Source of the DNA: Bog-950 sp044228435
Lineage (GTDB): Bacteria; Bacteroidota; Bacteroidia; Chitinophagales; LD1
NCBI GenBank assembly: GCA_044228435.1
Contig: JBGAUW010000003.1
Location: 186,001 to 250,000, forward strand
Direction: 5' to 3'
Length of the DNA stretch: 64,000 nucleotides
The notes beneath the pieces were generated by a model. That model made no database searches. It was given only the letters and a program-made list of their open reading frames with translations, and was not told the origin of the DNA. This document shows, one piece after another, positions 34,428 through 42,860 of this stretch; the first letter of the stretch is position 1; each line of letters starts with the position of its first letter. A program made the translations under genes and the position numbers.

Positions 34428-35987
34428 ATGCCCATTACTATCGAACTTAAACTTACGCCCGAACAGGCGGCGTCCAATACCGAAATACAAAAACAGGCAG
34501 CCATAGCTGCTCAAATCCCTATAGCTGATATAAGCCATGTAGAGCCCGTTCGTAAATCGTTAGATGCCCGCAAGCCGCAAATAATAGTATTACTTAAGGT
34601 GGCTATTTACTTAAAAGATGAAGTGTTTACGCCCGAGCTACGGGTATTTGAGTTTAAGCCCGTAAGCAATGCTCACACCTGCCATATAATAGGCATGGGC
34701 CCGGCCGGTATGTACGCTGCTTTGCAGTTGCTGGAGCGGGGTATAAAACCCATAATTTTAGAGCGCGGCAAACCTGCCCGTGAACGCGTGGGCGACCTGG
34801 CCGATATACACCGCAAGCTGGCCGTAAACCCCGAAAGCAATTATTGCTTTGGCGAAGGTGGTGCGGGTACTTACAGCGATGGTAAATTATATACCCGCAG
34901 CAGTAAGCGGGGCGATATAAAAAAGGTGCTGGATGTATTTATACAACACGGTGCCGATGAAAAGATTGGCTACGAGGCGCACCCGCACATAGGCACCAAT
35001 AAGCTGCCCCGTATTATTGAAAATATACGGCAAACCATTTTAGATAATGGCGGCGAGGTACACTTCAATACAAAGGTGGTAGACTTTAAAGTAACCGGCA
35101 ACCAAATAACCCAACTTATTTGCGCCGGTGGCGATAAGCTGGATTGCCAAAACGTAATACTTGCCACCGGTCACTCCGCGCGCGATATTTTTGAACTGCT
35201 ACACCATAAAAACATTTTGATAGAAGCCAAGCCATTCGCACTGGGTGTGCGCATAGAGCACCCACAGGCTTTAATAGATAGCATACAATACAAGCGCGAA
35301 GAGCGTGGCGATTTTTTGCCTCCTTCATCGTATAGCTTAGTTACCCAGGCTTGCAACCACGGCGTATTCTCGTTTTGCATGTGCCCCGGTGGGGTTATAG
35401 CACCGGCCTCTACCGATGCTAACGAAACCGTTGTAAACGGCTGGAGCAGCAGTAAACGCAACGGGCCTTTTGCCAATAGCGGTGTGGTAGTTACTGTAGA
35501 AGCCGAAAACTGGAAACACCTGGCCAAACATGGTACACTGGCAGCGCTCGAGTTTCAAAAACAGGTAGAACATACCGCCTTTAACGCCACCGGCAGCATA
35601 CAGGCACCGGCCCAGCGTATGGAAGATTTTATACAAAATAAAATGTCGGCCACACTGCCGCGCACTTCGTATTTACCCGGACTTATTCCGGTGGAGTTAA
35701 AACAAGTGCTGCCCTCTTTTATTACTAAAAGCCTGCGCGAAGCCTTAATTGATTTTGGCAAAAAAATGCCTCCGCGTTTGGGCGGCAGTGGTTACCGCAC
35801 TAACGAGGCCGTATTGGTGGGTGTAGAAAGCCGCACCAGCAGCCCCGTGCGCATACCCCGTAGCAAAGAGACTTTCCGCCACCCGCAAATAGAAAACCTG
35901 TTCCCCTGTGGCGAAGGAGCAGGCTACGCCGGCGGCATTGTAAGCGCCGCTATGGATGGTATGGCCTGTGCAAATGCGGTCTCGTAG
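34428..35987 (+). CDS. NAD(P)/FAD-dependent dehydrogenase (COG2509-type)
   Basis: A 519-residue cytoplasmic flavoprotein. Residues 1-80 form a small N-terminal domain (ITIELKLTPEQAASNTEIQK). The FAD-binding Rossmann motif is HIIGMGPAGMYAALQLLERG (about 86-105) followed by ILERGKPARERVGD. The later block CFGEGGAGTYSDGKLYTRSS is characteristic of the uncharacterised FAD-dependent dehydrogenase family COG2509, as is the C-terminal GEGAGYAGGIVSAAMDGMAC. The length fits. The reaction is unknown for the family. It is not clustered with a metabolic partner. The stop codon TAG (35985-35987) is the first three bases of a palindromic repeat, listed separately. Confidence 0.92.
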   Translation: MPITIELKLTPEQAASNTEIQKQAAIAAQIPIADISHVEPVRKSLDARKPQIIVLLKVAIYLKDEVFTPELRVFEFKPVSNAHTCHIIGMGPAGMYAALQLLERGIKPIILERGKPARERVGDLADIHRKLAVNPESNYCFGEGGAGTYSDGKLYTRSSKRGDIKKVLDVFIQHGADEKIGYEAHPHIGTNKLPRIIENIRQTILDNGGEVHFNTKVVDFKVTGNQITQLICAGGDKLDCQNVILATGHSARDIFELLHHKNILIEAKPFALGVRIEHPQALIDSIQYKREERGDFLPPSSYSLVTQACNHGVFSFCMCPGGVIAPASTDANETVVNGWSSSKRNGPFANSGVVVTVEAENWKHLAKHGTLAALEFQKQVEHTAFNATGSIQAPAQRMEDFIQNKMSATLPRTSYLPGLIPVELKQVLPSFITKSLREALIDFGKKMPPRLGGSGYRTNEAVLVGVESRTSSPVRIPRSKETFRHPQIENLFPCGEGAGYAGGIVSAAMDGMACANAVS

Positions 35988-36045
35988 GGGCACCCCTTGC
36001 GGGTGCCCGGCTATACAGGGCATCTCGCCGCAAGGGGTGCCCCTA
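35985..36045. repeat. REP-like palindrome overlapping a stop codon
   Basis: Two perfect 18-base arms, taggggcaccccttgcgg (35985-36002) and its reverse complement (36028-36045), surround a 25-base centre that itself contains tgccc and gggca. The arms begin with the stop codon of the FAD dehydrogenase gene, so the element supplies that gene's terminator of translation. The taggggcaccccttgcgg type is, to my knowledge, an interspersed repeat in several bacterial phyla. It may also stabilise the mRNA end. Confidence 0.85.
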
Positions 36046-36176
36046 CCAATACACTCCACACCCCTTTGTGAATAGCTTCGCGGGTAATAGTTTCACACCC
36101 CCACAATCATTTCGGTATTTAGCTACTGTATTTTGTATTCACCATTTACTATTCACTCTATATCTAACTATTCACC

Positions 36177-37484
36177 ATGTCTAACTCATTCGAAGTAATC
36201 GGCGGAAAAAAATTAAAGGGCGAAATAACCCCGCAGGGAGCGAAAAACGAAGCCTTACAAATACTATGTGCCGTACTGCTAACGCCCGAAAAAGTAACCA
36301 TCAGTAACATACCGGCTATAGTGGATGTATTAGCCCTGATTGATATTTTGAAAGACCTTGGCGTGAAGGTAGAGAAACTGGCCGAAGATACTTACACCTT
36401 CCAGGCCGATAACGTAAACCTCGATTACTTAAAGACTGATACCTATAAAAAGAAAGGCGCTTCGCTGCGGGGCAGCATTATGATAATGGGCCCTTTGCTA
36501 ACCCGTTTTAAAAAGGCTTATCTGCCTAAACCCGGTGGCGATAAAATTGGAAGAAGAAGATTAGACACCCACTTTTTAGGCTTCGAAAAATTAGGCGCCA
36601 AATTTAACTACGATAGCAACGAAACCTTTTATAGCGTAGAAGCCAGCAACCTGCACGGCACTTATATTCTTTTAGATGAACCATCGGTTACCGGTACGGC
36701 TAATATTATTATGACGGCCGTAATGGCTAAAGGCAAAACCACCATTTTTAATGCCGCCTGCGAGCCATACCTGCAACAACTGGCCGAAATGCTTAACCGC
36801 ATGGGTGCAAAAATTACCGGTGTAGGCAGCAACTTGCTATACATAGAAGGAGTAGAATATTTAGGTGGCACCGAGCATCGCATGCTGCCCGACATGATTG
36901 AGATAGGCAGCTTTATTGGCCTTGCGGCTATGACACAGAGCGAAATAACGATTAAGAATTGCCGCATTGATATGCTGGGCAACATATTGCCGGTGTTTGA
37001 AAAGCTGGGTATAGAAATGGAATACCGCGGCGATGATATACATATACCGGCGCGCGACAATTTTAAAATACAGCGCTTTATTGATGGCAGCATATTAACC
37101 GTTGCCGACGGACCCTGGCCTTTATTTACACCCGATTTGATATCTATAGTATTAGTTACCGCCACCCAGGCACAAGGCACCGTGCTTATCCATCAAAAAA
37201 TGTTTGAGAGCCGCCTGTTCTTTGTCGATAAATTGATAGACATGGGCGCACAAATTATCCTCTGCGACCCGCACCGCGCCACCGTAGTAGGTATTAACCG
37301 CGCTTATAAGTTACGTGGTATTACCATGAGCAGCCCCGATATACGCGCCGGCGTGGCACTACTTATTGCCGCCCTAAGCGCCGAAGGTAAATCTATCATC
37401 AACAACAGCGAACAGATAGACCGCGGCTACCAGCGTATAGATGAGCGCTTGAATGCATTGGGTGCGCAGATAAAGAGGGTGTAA
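36177..37484 (+). CDS. murA: UDP-N-acetylglucosamine 1-carboxyvinyltransferase
   Basis: A 435-residue cytoplasmic enzyme for the first committed step of peptidoglycan synthesis: enolpyruvyl transfer from PEP to UDP-GlcNAc. The start is MSNSFEVIGGKKLKGEITPQ, with the substrate-binding Lys-Asn in GAKNEAL (residues 23-24). The mobile loop reads KPGGDKIGRRRLDTHF. Asp122 stands where most MurA proteins have the fosfomycin-reactive Cys (Cys115 in E. coli). Further marks are SVTGTANIIMTAVMAKGKT and ESRLFFVDKLIDMGAQI near the end (catalytic Asp/Arg region). The Asp form is active in other bacteria and is expected to make the enzyme insensitive to fosfomycin. It is a monocistronic-looking gene downstream of a palindromic repeat. 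Confidence 0.97.
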   Translation: MSNSFEVIGGKKLKGEITPQGAKNEALQILCAVLLTPEKVTISNIPAIVDVLALIDILKDLGVKVEKLAEDTYTFQADNVNLDYLKTDTYKKKGASLRGSIMIMGPLLTRFKKAYLPKPGGDKIGRRRLDTHFLGFEKLGAKFNYDSNETFYSVEASNLHGTYILLDEPSVTGTANIIMTAVMAKGKTTIFNAACEPYLQQLAEMLNRMGAKITGVGSNLLYIEGVEYLGGTEHRMLPDMIEIGSFIGLAAMTQSEITIKNCRIDMLGNILPVFEKLGIEMEYRGDDIHIPARDNFKIQRFIDGSILTVADGPWPLFTPDLISIVLVTATQAQGTVLIHQKMFESRLFFVDKLIDMGAQIILCDPHRATVVGINRAYKLRGITMSSPDIRAGVALLIAALSAEGKSIINNSEQIDRGYQRIDERLNALGAQIKRV

Positions 37485-37547
37485 CCCTTCAGAAATTCTA
37501 AATGAGAAATCTTAAATATTAAACGTAAAGTGTAGTTGACAATAACT

Positions 37548-37615
37548 GCATTCATCACGAGTGATGACACGTTTATAGAATAAATAGTGATGTGTAGTTC
37601 GATGCTGAAGGCATC
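37548..37615. repeat. Multi-hairpin intergenic repeat after murA
   Basis: This AT-rich gap holds two small palindromes, catcacgagtgatg near 37554-37567 and gatgctgaaggcatc near 37601-37615. Between them lies the text cacgtttatagaataaatag. The combination of a short hairpin, a tttatagaa motif and a second hairpin matches a kind of interspersed intergenic repeat that I associate with Bacteroidota. No other copy lies in the window. Confidence 0.45.
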
Positions 37616-37633
37616 GCACAATCAACTTACTTC

Positions 37634-38335
37634 TCAACGCTTCCTTTGCACATACCTATAATAAACAGCCTGTGCTATTCTCTCTTCCAGTGTAGCTATC
37701 GAAAGACGCTTTGCATTCACATTATTTACCGGAAGAACAGAGCTTACTAAAATTGAAACATTAGGGTTATAGCTAAAAATCCCAGATGCACGCCAAGGCA
37801 ACATTATCGGATGCTGACTAAGTGTTGAAACTGTAATTGTATCATTGTTAGAGTAAATAAAGTTCACGCTTAATGCAGGATAATCATCCGTCCAATGATA
37901 TCCATACAAATCATTTATAGCTTCTGCAACTTTTATAGAATCTTGTAACTGAAGCATAAGCAGTCCTTGCTCTTTTATACTGAGTGAGTTAAACGATCTA
38001 TACTTCTTTGCTATATCCGGTGCCTTATACGAAAGCATACTACTGCTATAGCCAAAAGAACTTAATGTCAGATCGTAGTAACCAGTATCATTCAACGCTT
38101 CAATTAAACTATCGATAGTTGTCTGCTGTACTATTCTCAATAGCTTACCGGTTGTATCCTTTAACTGGTAACCCTTGCTAATATCTATTTCATAATGCTT
38201 TTCGGCGGGTGTTCCAAAACCATACCAACAATCGCTTATTATTATTTTAACAAGGCCGGCCTTTCCGATGGGTTGTGCGTACAACTGAAGCGACCACATA
38301 AATACGCAAAGCGATATTGCCAATCTGTATTTCAT
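37634..38335 (-). CDS. Secreted protein of unknown function
   Basis: A 233-residue exported protein. The signal peptide is MKYRLAISLCVFMWSLQLYA. The mature part has a compact alpha/beta look: VKIIISDCWYGFGTPAEKHY, YEIDISKGYQLKDTTGKLLR and a middle LNDTGYYDLTLSSFGYSS. The DCWYGFGTP motif with an early Cys could mark a small conserved domain, but I cannot name the family. A and T content and codon use are slightly less typical than in the flanking genes. It lies 62 bases downstream of the DUF4256 gene on the same strand. Confidence 0.72.
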   Translation of the reverse strand: MKYRLAISLCVFMWSLQLYAQPIGKAGLVKIIISDCWYGFGTPAEKHYEIDISKGYQLKDTTGKLLRIVQQTTIDSLIEALNDTGYYDLTLSSFGYSSSMLSYKAPDIAKKYRSFNSLSIKEQGLLMLQLQDSIKVAEAINDLYGYHWTDDYPALSVNFIYSNNDTITVSTLSQHPIMLPWRASGIFSYNPNVSILVSSVLPVNNVNAKRLSIATLEERIAQAVYYRYVQRKR

Positions 38336-38397
38336 TCAGTTTATTAAACGGCTATTACTGAAAAAATTCTTTGCCGATGCTTTAGGCTTATTCCTTG

Positions 38398-38973
38398 TCA
38401 CACCCTCACCACACCCCTAAACCCCCTGGCTGCATAATACGACTCCGCGCCATTGTGATAAGTAAACACCGTATTATACCGGCGGTCGCAGAAGATCGCG
38501 CCTTTTAGTTTGCGGATGGCAGCCGGTGTTTTTACCCAGCTGCTGGTTTTGGTATCAAAGTCTCCCAGGGTTTGTAGTTCGCGGTATTGTTCTTCGGTCA
38601 ATATATCAATGCCCATATCTTCAGCCATACCCACGGCGCTGTCTTTGGGTTTGTGTTCTTTGCGCGATTCTAATGCTTCGTGGTCGTAGCAAATGCTGCG
38701 GCGGCCTGCCGGGCTTTCGGGTGAGCAATCGTAAAAAGTATATTCACCGGTCTTTTTATCGTAAGCCACTACATCCGGTTCGCCAACGGTGCGCTCCATT
38801 TCATTCAGGCTCCATAATTTATCAGCATTGGCTTCCAGCTTCGCCTGCACATCATCCCACTTAATGCCTTTGTGGCGGTTGGTGTTTTTCTCAAAACGCT
38901 TTTTTAATATGCCGAGTAGTGCTTCGCTTTCTTTGGCAGGTAGTTTCTTTTTTGCGCTGTTATTCTTGCCCAT
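38398..38973 (-). CDS. DUF4256-domain protein
   Basis: A 191-residue cytoplasmic protein that fits the DUF4256 family over its whole length. Marks are LLGILKKRFEKNTNRHKGIK near the start, the centre WSLNEMERTVGEPDVVAYD and YDCSPESPAGRRSICYDHEA, the block AVGMAEDMGIDILTEEQYRE and the end FTYHNGAESYYAARGFRGVV. The N-terminus is lysine-rich (MGKNNSAKKKLPAKES). The function of the family is not established. It is found singly in very diverse bacteria, which points to horizontal spread, and no partner is obvious here. Confidence 0.92.
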   Translation of the reverse strand: MGKNNSAKKKLPAKESEALLGILKKRFEKNTNRHKGIKWDDVQAKLEANADKLWSLNEMERTVGEPDVVAYDKKTGEYTFYDCSPESPAGRRSICYDHEALESRKEHKPKDSAVGMAEDMGIDILTEEQYRELQTLGDFDTKTSSWVKTPAAIRKLKGAIFCDRRYNTVFTYHNGAESYYAARGFRGVVRV

Positions 38974-39136
38974 GCCTTATGCTATTGGTGTTGCGTATGG
39001 TTTTGTTGCTATAAGTAAAAATAACCGGTTCCGGCCATACACACAAACTCATAAGCAACCTGCACACAGTTTAGCAGAAATACTTCATGGCGCTTTTAAG
39101 TGACTGATGGAATCTGTTATATTGCATAAAAAACCT

Positions 39137-40222
39137 ATGAAATCAATACGGATCAACACCTTGTTTATACTAACGGTTACATTACTGTTTACTATTACCG
39201 GTTGCAAAAAAGCTGACGATACTTGCTCCAACGGTTTACAAGATACCAACGAAACAGGAATAGATTGCGGTGGGGCCTGCCACTCTTGTTTAGATACCCT
39301 GCATATTTATGTGGCAGGCTACCTGCGCAAAAATACGGACAAGATAGCCACATACTGGAAGGACGGAATAGCGGTAAGCCTTACAAACGGCACTTATGCC
39401 TCTGCAAACGATATTTTTGTGTTGGGTAACGATGTGTATGTGGCCGGCTTTGATTATGGAAATAGCGGTTATGCTATAGCAAAGTATTGGAAAAATGGCA
39501 CCGCGGTTACCTTAGGCAATATCAGCTCAGAGTCTTTTGCTAATTCTGTAGTTGTGGTCGGCAGCGACGTATATGTAGCCGGTTATGAAAATAACCTTGC
39601 CTGCTACTGGAAAAACGGAACCAAAGTTTCGCTGGCGCAAGGTGTGCAATCTTCGCAAGCCAGCACAATCGTTGTATCTGGTAGCGATATATATGTAGCG
39701 GGCTTTGAAAGTACCGGCACTAAAGGAATTGCTAAGTATTGGAAAAACGGGGTGGCCGTAAATCTGACTGATGGCACCTATGATGCCCAAGCGGACGATA
39801 TATTTATAAGTGGTAATGATATATACTTGGCCGGCTATGAAATAAATGCACAGGGTTTTAGCGTTGCTAAATATTGGAAAAACGGTACTGCGGTATCATT
39901 AACCGACGGCACACCGGGCAATTCGATGGCAGCGGCCATTACTACAGATAATGGAGATATTTATGTGGCGGGATTTAAAAACATTAGTGGAGCTATGCGG
40001 GCTGTATACTGGAAGAATGAAATAGTAGTACCTTTACCGCAAGCAACTACTCCGGGTTATGCCAGCGAAATTATAGTTGCTGAAGGCGATGTATATGTGG
40101 CAGGTTGTGAACCTCAAGGTTCAGTAATGGCTGTAAAATATTGGAAAAACGGAGTGCCTGTTACAGTTTCCGATAGTACCTGGGATGCTTATTCTTCAGG
40201 TTTATTTATTGTACGGCAATAA
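39137..40222 (+). CDS. Repeat lipoprotein with MopE-like Cys motif and propeller-type repeats
   Basis: A 361-residue lipoprotein. I start at 39137 (MKSIRINTLFILTVTLLFTI), which gives the lipobox ITGC followed by KKADD. An upstream ATG at 39107 would add ten charged residues. Next comes CSNGLQDTNETGIDCGGACH followed by SC, a four-Cys, acidic motif seen at the N-terminus of several Bacteroidota surface lipoproteins and similar to MopE calcium- or copper-binding repeats. Residues from about 65 on are about seven copies of a 40-45-residue unit with DIYVAGYE and AKYWKNGTAVSLTDGT cores, most likely a beta-propeller. The function is unknown. A surface-binding or adhesive role is possible. Confidence 0.82.
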   Translation: MKSIRINTLFILTVTLLFTITGCKKADDTCSNGLQDTNETGIDCGGACHSCLDTLHIYVAGYLRKNTDKIATYWKDGIAVSLTNGTYASANDIFVLGNDVYVAGFDYGNSGYAIAKYWKNGTAVTLGNISSESFANSVVVVGSDVYVAGYENNLACYWKNGTKVSLAQGVQSSQASTIVVSGSDIYVAGFESTGTKGIAKYWKNGVAVNLTDGTYDAQADDIFISGNDIYLAGYEINAQGFSVAKYWKNGTAVSLTDGTPGNSMAAAITTDNGDIYVAGFKNISGAMRAVYWKNEIVVPLPQATTPGYASEIIVAEGDVYVAGCEPQGSVMAVKYWKNGVPVTVSDSTWDAYSSGLFIVRQ

Positions 40223-40235
40223 ACTTAAAGAAAGG

Positions 40236-41090
40236 CTACCCTCTCTTTCCCTTCCCCGGTGCCCGGCCATACTTCTTTTTATAAGCCGTGCTAAAATGCT
40301 GGGGCGAGGAGAAACCGAGGTCGAAAGCGATTTGCGTAAGCGATTTACCACCGGTGCCTATTAGCTCCTGCGCTTTTTGCAGGCGGTATTCATTCAGGTA
40401 GCTAAACACGGTATCTCCAAAAACCTCTTTAAAGCCCATTTTTAATTTAAGCAGGTTAATGCCGGCAATACGGGCAAGTTCGGGCAGCGAAGGCGGGTTG
40501 GCTGCTTGTTGTAAAATGTAAGTGCGGGCAAACTCTATCCGCTCGCGGTCATAAGCCGTGCGACAGTGCTTCCATTTTTTCGCACCGCTTTTATCATACA
40601 GGTCGAACATATACAGCAGCATTTCCGGGGCCTTACCCAACAGCATCAGGGCGCGGTATTTTTCATCTACCGGTAGTTTTACTATATCGGAACAGATGCG
40701 GTCGATGGGCAAACTAACCGGCAAAGATTGAAGCAGCAGAACGCTTGGCTGCTGGTTTTTAATTGCTGCCACAAATGGTATTTTAACCAGGTCGAACTGC
40801 TGCATCAGTTCCATAAAATAGCCGGCCTCAAATTGAACCACCACCATTTCGTTAAAGGTATCACGGTTGGTTACCGTGCCTTCGGCGCTTTGTGCATAAA
40901 ACATGTTGCAGGTATTGGGGGCAAAGGCAATTGGTTTTTCGAGCCCTGCCAGTTGTAAATCTACCGCGCCGGTAAGGTTAACCACCAGGCTTACCATATT
41001 TTCGGTAGCCTTCCACTTGTAGGTGCTGGCTATTTTGCCCGGTATGGCCAAATACCTGATAATAAGATGATTAAGCGACCATTGCCGCAT
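40236..41090 (-). CDS. AraC-family transcriptional regulator
   Basis: A 284-residue DNA-binding regulator. I start at 41090 (MRQWSLNHLIIRYLAIPGKI); an ATG 22 codons upstream would add a hydrophobic tail. The N-terminal 180 residues form a cupin-like sensing domain (ENMVSLVVNLTGAVDLQLAG). The C-terminal 100 residues hold two helix-turn-helix motifs, with LPELARIAGINLLKLKMGFK and SLTQIAFDLGFSSPQHFSTA followed by YKKKYGRAPG. The layout is that of PchR-like regulators. The gene is divergent from the GIN-domain gene at 41207, with 116 bases between the starts, so it may control that gene and itself. The inducer is unknown. Confidence 0.93.
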   Translation of the reverse strand: MRQWSLNHLIIRYLAIPGKIASTYKWKATENMVSLVVNLTGAVDLQLAGLEKPIAFAPNTCNMFYAQSAEGTVTNRDTFNEMVVVQFEAGYFMELMQQFDLVKIPFVAAIKNQQPSVLLLQSLPVSLPIDRICSDIVKLPVDEKYRALMLLGKAPEMLLYMFDLYDKSGAKKWKHCRTAYDRERIEFARTYILQQAANPPSLPELARIAGINLLKLKMGFKEVFGDTVFSYLNEYRLQKAQELIGTGGKSLTQIAFDLGFSSPQHFSTAYKKKYGRAPGKGKRG

Positions 41091-41206
41091 TTTTAGTGCT
41101 CTTGCTTTCAATATTAATACTTTTAATATAAGTATATATACTGTAAATATAACCAAATTATAGTAAAGCCAGCCATCTTTGCATCACAAAATTAAAACAA
41201 TAAGCC

Positions 41207-41896
41207 ATGGTTAACTTTAAAAAACTAAAACAGCTCATCACCATACAAGGCAGCGGAAACATAGTTTCGAAGGAGTTTGAAATAAGTTCTTTTATGCGGT
41301 TGCACATCGGCGTTCAGGGCAATGCCGAGCTTATTCAATCGGATGTAGAAAAGGTAGTAATAGAATGCGACGATAACCTGCTCGATACCTTTGAAGTGGT
41401 TAATTCGGGCAGCACGCTATATATACTTTCCGACGCAAAAATACGAACCCCGGCCTACACCCATTGCCTGGTAAAAGTGTATTATCGGCAAATGGACACG
41501 CTGGTAAATAGCTGCAACGGTAACTTAAACATTACCCAACCGCTAAAGCTTACTACCCCGCTGGAATTAAAACTACAAGCCAATGGCAATACCACCCTGC
41601 AACTGGATGTGCCGGCGCTTAAACTTAAAAACCAAAGCAATGGTAATGTAACCCTAAGCGGAAAGTGCAGCGAGCTGGATATTAAAAACCAGGCCAACGG
41701 TAACCTGAATTGCCGCGACCTGATGGCCGACGTAGTAACCATTAAAAATCTTGCAAACGGCAACGTAGATATTCGCTCGCAGCAGAATATTTCCCTCTAC
41801 CACTTGGGCAATGGCTATGTGCACTATTACGGCAAGGGAGTTTTAAAAGATGTAAAGCAGCTTGGGGTGGGGGCGGTAAAACATGTAAATGAATAG
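41207..41896 (+). CDS. GIN-domain (DUF2807) adhesin-like protein without signal peptide
   Basis: A 229-residue protein of the putative auto-transporter adhesin head GIN family (DUF2807). It forms an open right-handed beta-helix, seen here in repeats with NGN turns (LELKLQANGNTTLQLDV; ALKLKNQSNGNVTLSGK; LDIKNQANGNLNCRD; VTIKNLANGNVDIRS). Most family members have a signal peptide. This one starts MVNFKKLKQLITIQGSGNIV with no hydrophobic leader, so it appears cytoplasmic unless translation begins elsewhere. A sequence close to the TAnnTTTG promoter type (catctttg) lies upstream at about 41172. It is divergent from the AraC-type regulator. Confidence 0.85.
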   Translation: MVNFKKLKQLITIQGSGNIVSKEFEISSFMRLHIGVQGNAELIQSDVEKVVIECDDNLLDTFEVVNSGSTLYILSDAKIRTPAYTHCLVKVYYRQMDTLVNSCNGNLNITQPLKLTTPLELKLQANGNTTLQLDVPALKLKNQSNGNVTLSGKCSELDIKNQANGNLNCRDLMADVVTIKNLANGNVDIRSQQNISLYHLGNGYVHYYGKGVLKDVKQLGVGAVKHVNE

Positions 41897-41914
41897 GGTG
41901 CCCGCTTTAAACGG

Positions 41915-41979
41915 AATTGGCTGTTTAAGCCTGCCAACTTTTCAATAGTTGACCGATAGTCATCTAAATTCAGCCAATT
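41915..41979. promoter_or_regulatory. Spaced inverted repeat upstream of grpE
   Basis: aattggctg (41915-41923) and its reverse complement cagccaatt (41971-41979) are separated by 47 bases within the 173-base gap before grpE. It could be an operator or an RNA structure in the heat-shock gene leader. It is not the CIRCE sequence. A chance 9-base match is quite possible. Confidence 0.25.
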
Positions 41980-42069
41980 GGCGTCAATTTGTCCTTTCTG
42001 GGTTAAAAGGCAAAAAAATTGATATTCGCACCCTACCGAAATGTTTTTCGGGTTAAAAACGTATGCGCC

Positions 42070-42750
42070 ATGGAAGAAAATACAGAAAAATCGGAAAAAG
42101 AGAACCTTAAAGATAAGGTGGAGGACATTAAAAACCAGGTAACAGATAAGGCCGGCGAGTTTGCAGCCGATGCCAAAGAAAAAGCAGAAACGTTTGCCGG
42201 CAAAACTCTGGATGCTGCCGAAAAGCTCTTAAACGACGTATTTAAGAAGAACAAGCCCGAAGACGCCGACTACGAAGAAGAAAAAACCGACCCGAAGGAT
42301 ATTGAAATTGCCGAGCTAAAGCGCGAAATAGAAGAACAACGCGATAAGTATGTGCGCCTGTATGCCGATTTTGATAATGCGAGAAAGCGCATGGCCAAAG
42401 AAAAACTGGAATTAATCTCTACCGCATCGAAAGATGTGGTGAAGGACTTGCTACCGGTGTTGGATGATTTTGAGCGTGCCCAAAAAGCGGTTGAAAAATC
42501 GAACGATTTAAATGCCCTTAAAGAAGGCCTGGCTTTAGTTTACAGCAAGTTTAGCAACACCCTTGCCGCTAAAGGCCTTAAGCCCATGGATAGCGTAGGC
42601 AAAGAGTTTGACGTAAACAACCACGAAGCCATTACCGAAATACCGGCCCCCACACCAGAGCTTGCCGGCAAGGTGATAGACGAAGTGGAAAAAGGCTATT
42701 ACTTAAACGACAAAATTATCCGCTTCGCAAAGGTTGTCGTTGGAAAATAA
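42070..42750 (+). CDS. grpE: Nucleotide exchange factor GrpE
   Basis: A 226-residue co-chaperone that releases ADP from DnaK. I use the ATG at 42070 (MEENTEKSEKENLKDKVEDI); an earlier in-frame start at 42019 would add 17 unlikely residues. The first 70 residues are charged and disordered-looking. The long dimer helix follows (IAELKREIEEQRDKYVRLYA; DFDNARKRMAKEKLELISTA), then VVKDLLPVLDDFERAQKA and the beta-wing domain with EFDVNNHEAITEIPAPTPEL and YYLNDKIIRFAKVVV. The dnaJ gene is 118 bases downstream, but dnaK is not in this window. A 9-base inverted repeat lies at 41915-41979 in the leader. Confidence 0.96.
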   Translation: MEENTEKSEKENLKDKVEDIKNQVTDKAGEFAADAKEKAETFAGKTLDAAEKLLNDVFKKNKPEDADYEEEKTDPKDIEIAELKREIEEQRDKYVRLYADFDNARKRMAKEKLELISTASKDVVKDLLPVLDDFERAQKAVEKSNDLNALKEGLALVYSKFSNTLAAKGLKPMDSVGKEFDVNNHEAITEIPAPTPELAGKVIDEVEKGYYLNDKIIRFAKVVVGK

Positions 42751-42830
42751 AACTTCCTATACCCACAAAGAAAAGGGCTTACATATAGATTAAATGATTA
42801 AAAAATCATCATAAAAAGAAAAACTCTCAA

Positions 42831-42860
42831 AGTCCCCTTTAGGGGATTTAGGGGTGGGGC
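42831..42860. repeat. Short interspersed palindrome between grpE and dnaJ
   Basis: agtcccctttaggggattta, continuing ggggtggggc, contains the palindrome tccccttt-agggga (42833-42846) and ends 8 bases before the dnaJ ATG at 42869. The cccctttaggggatttaggggt type is one I know as a dispersed intergenic repeat in Bacteroidota. It occupies the region where the dnaJ ribosome-binding site would lie. Confidence 0.6.

Noticed and set aside
36662..37180. 172-codon antisense frame inside murA
   Set aside because: Fully inside murA, with no independent evidence of coding.
41897..42069. CIRCE heat-shock operator before grpE
   Set aside because: The TTAGCACTC/GAGTGCTAA sequence is absent; only an unrelated 9-base inverted repeat is seen.
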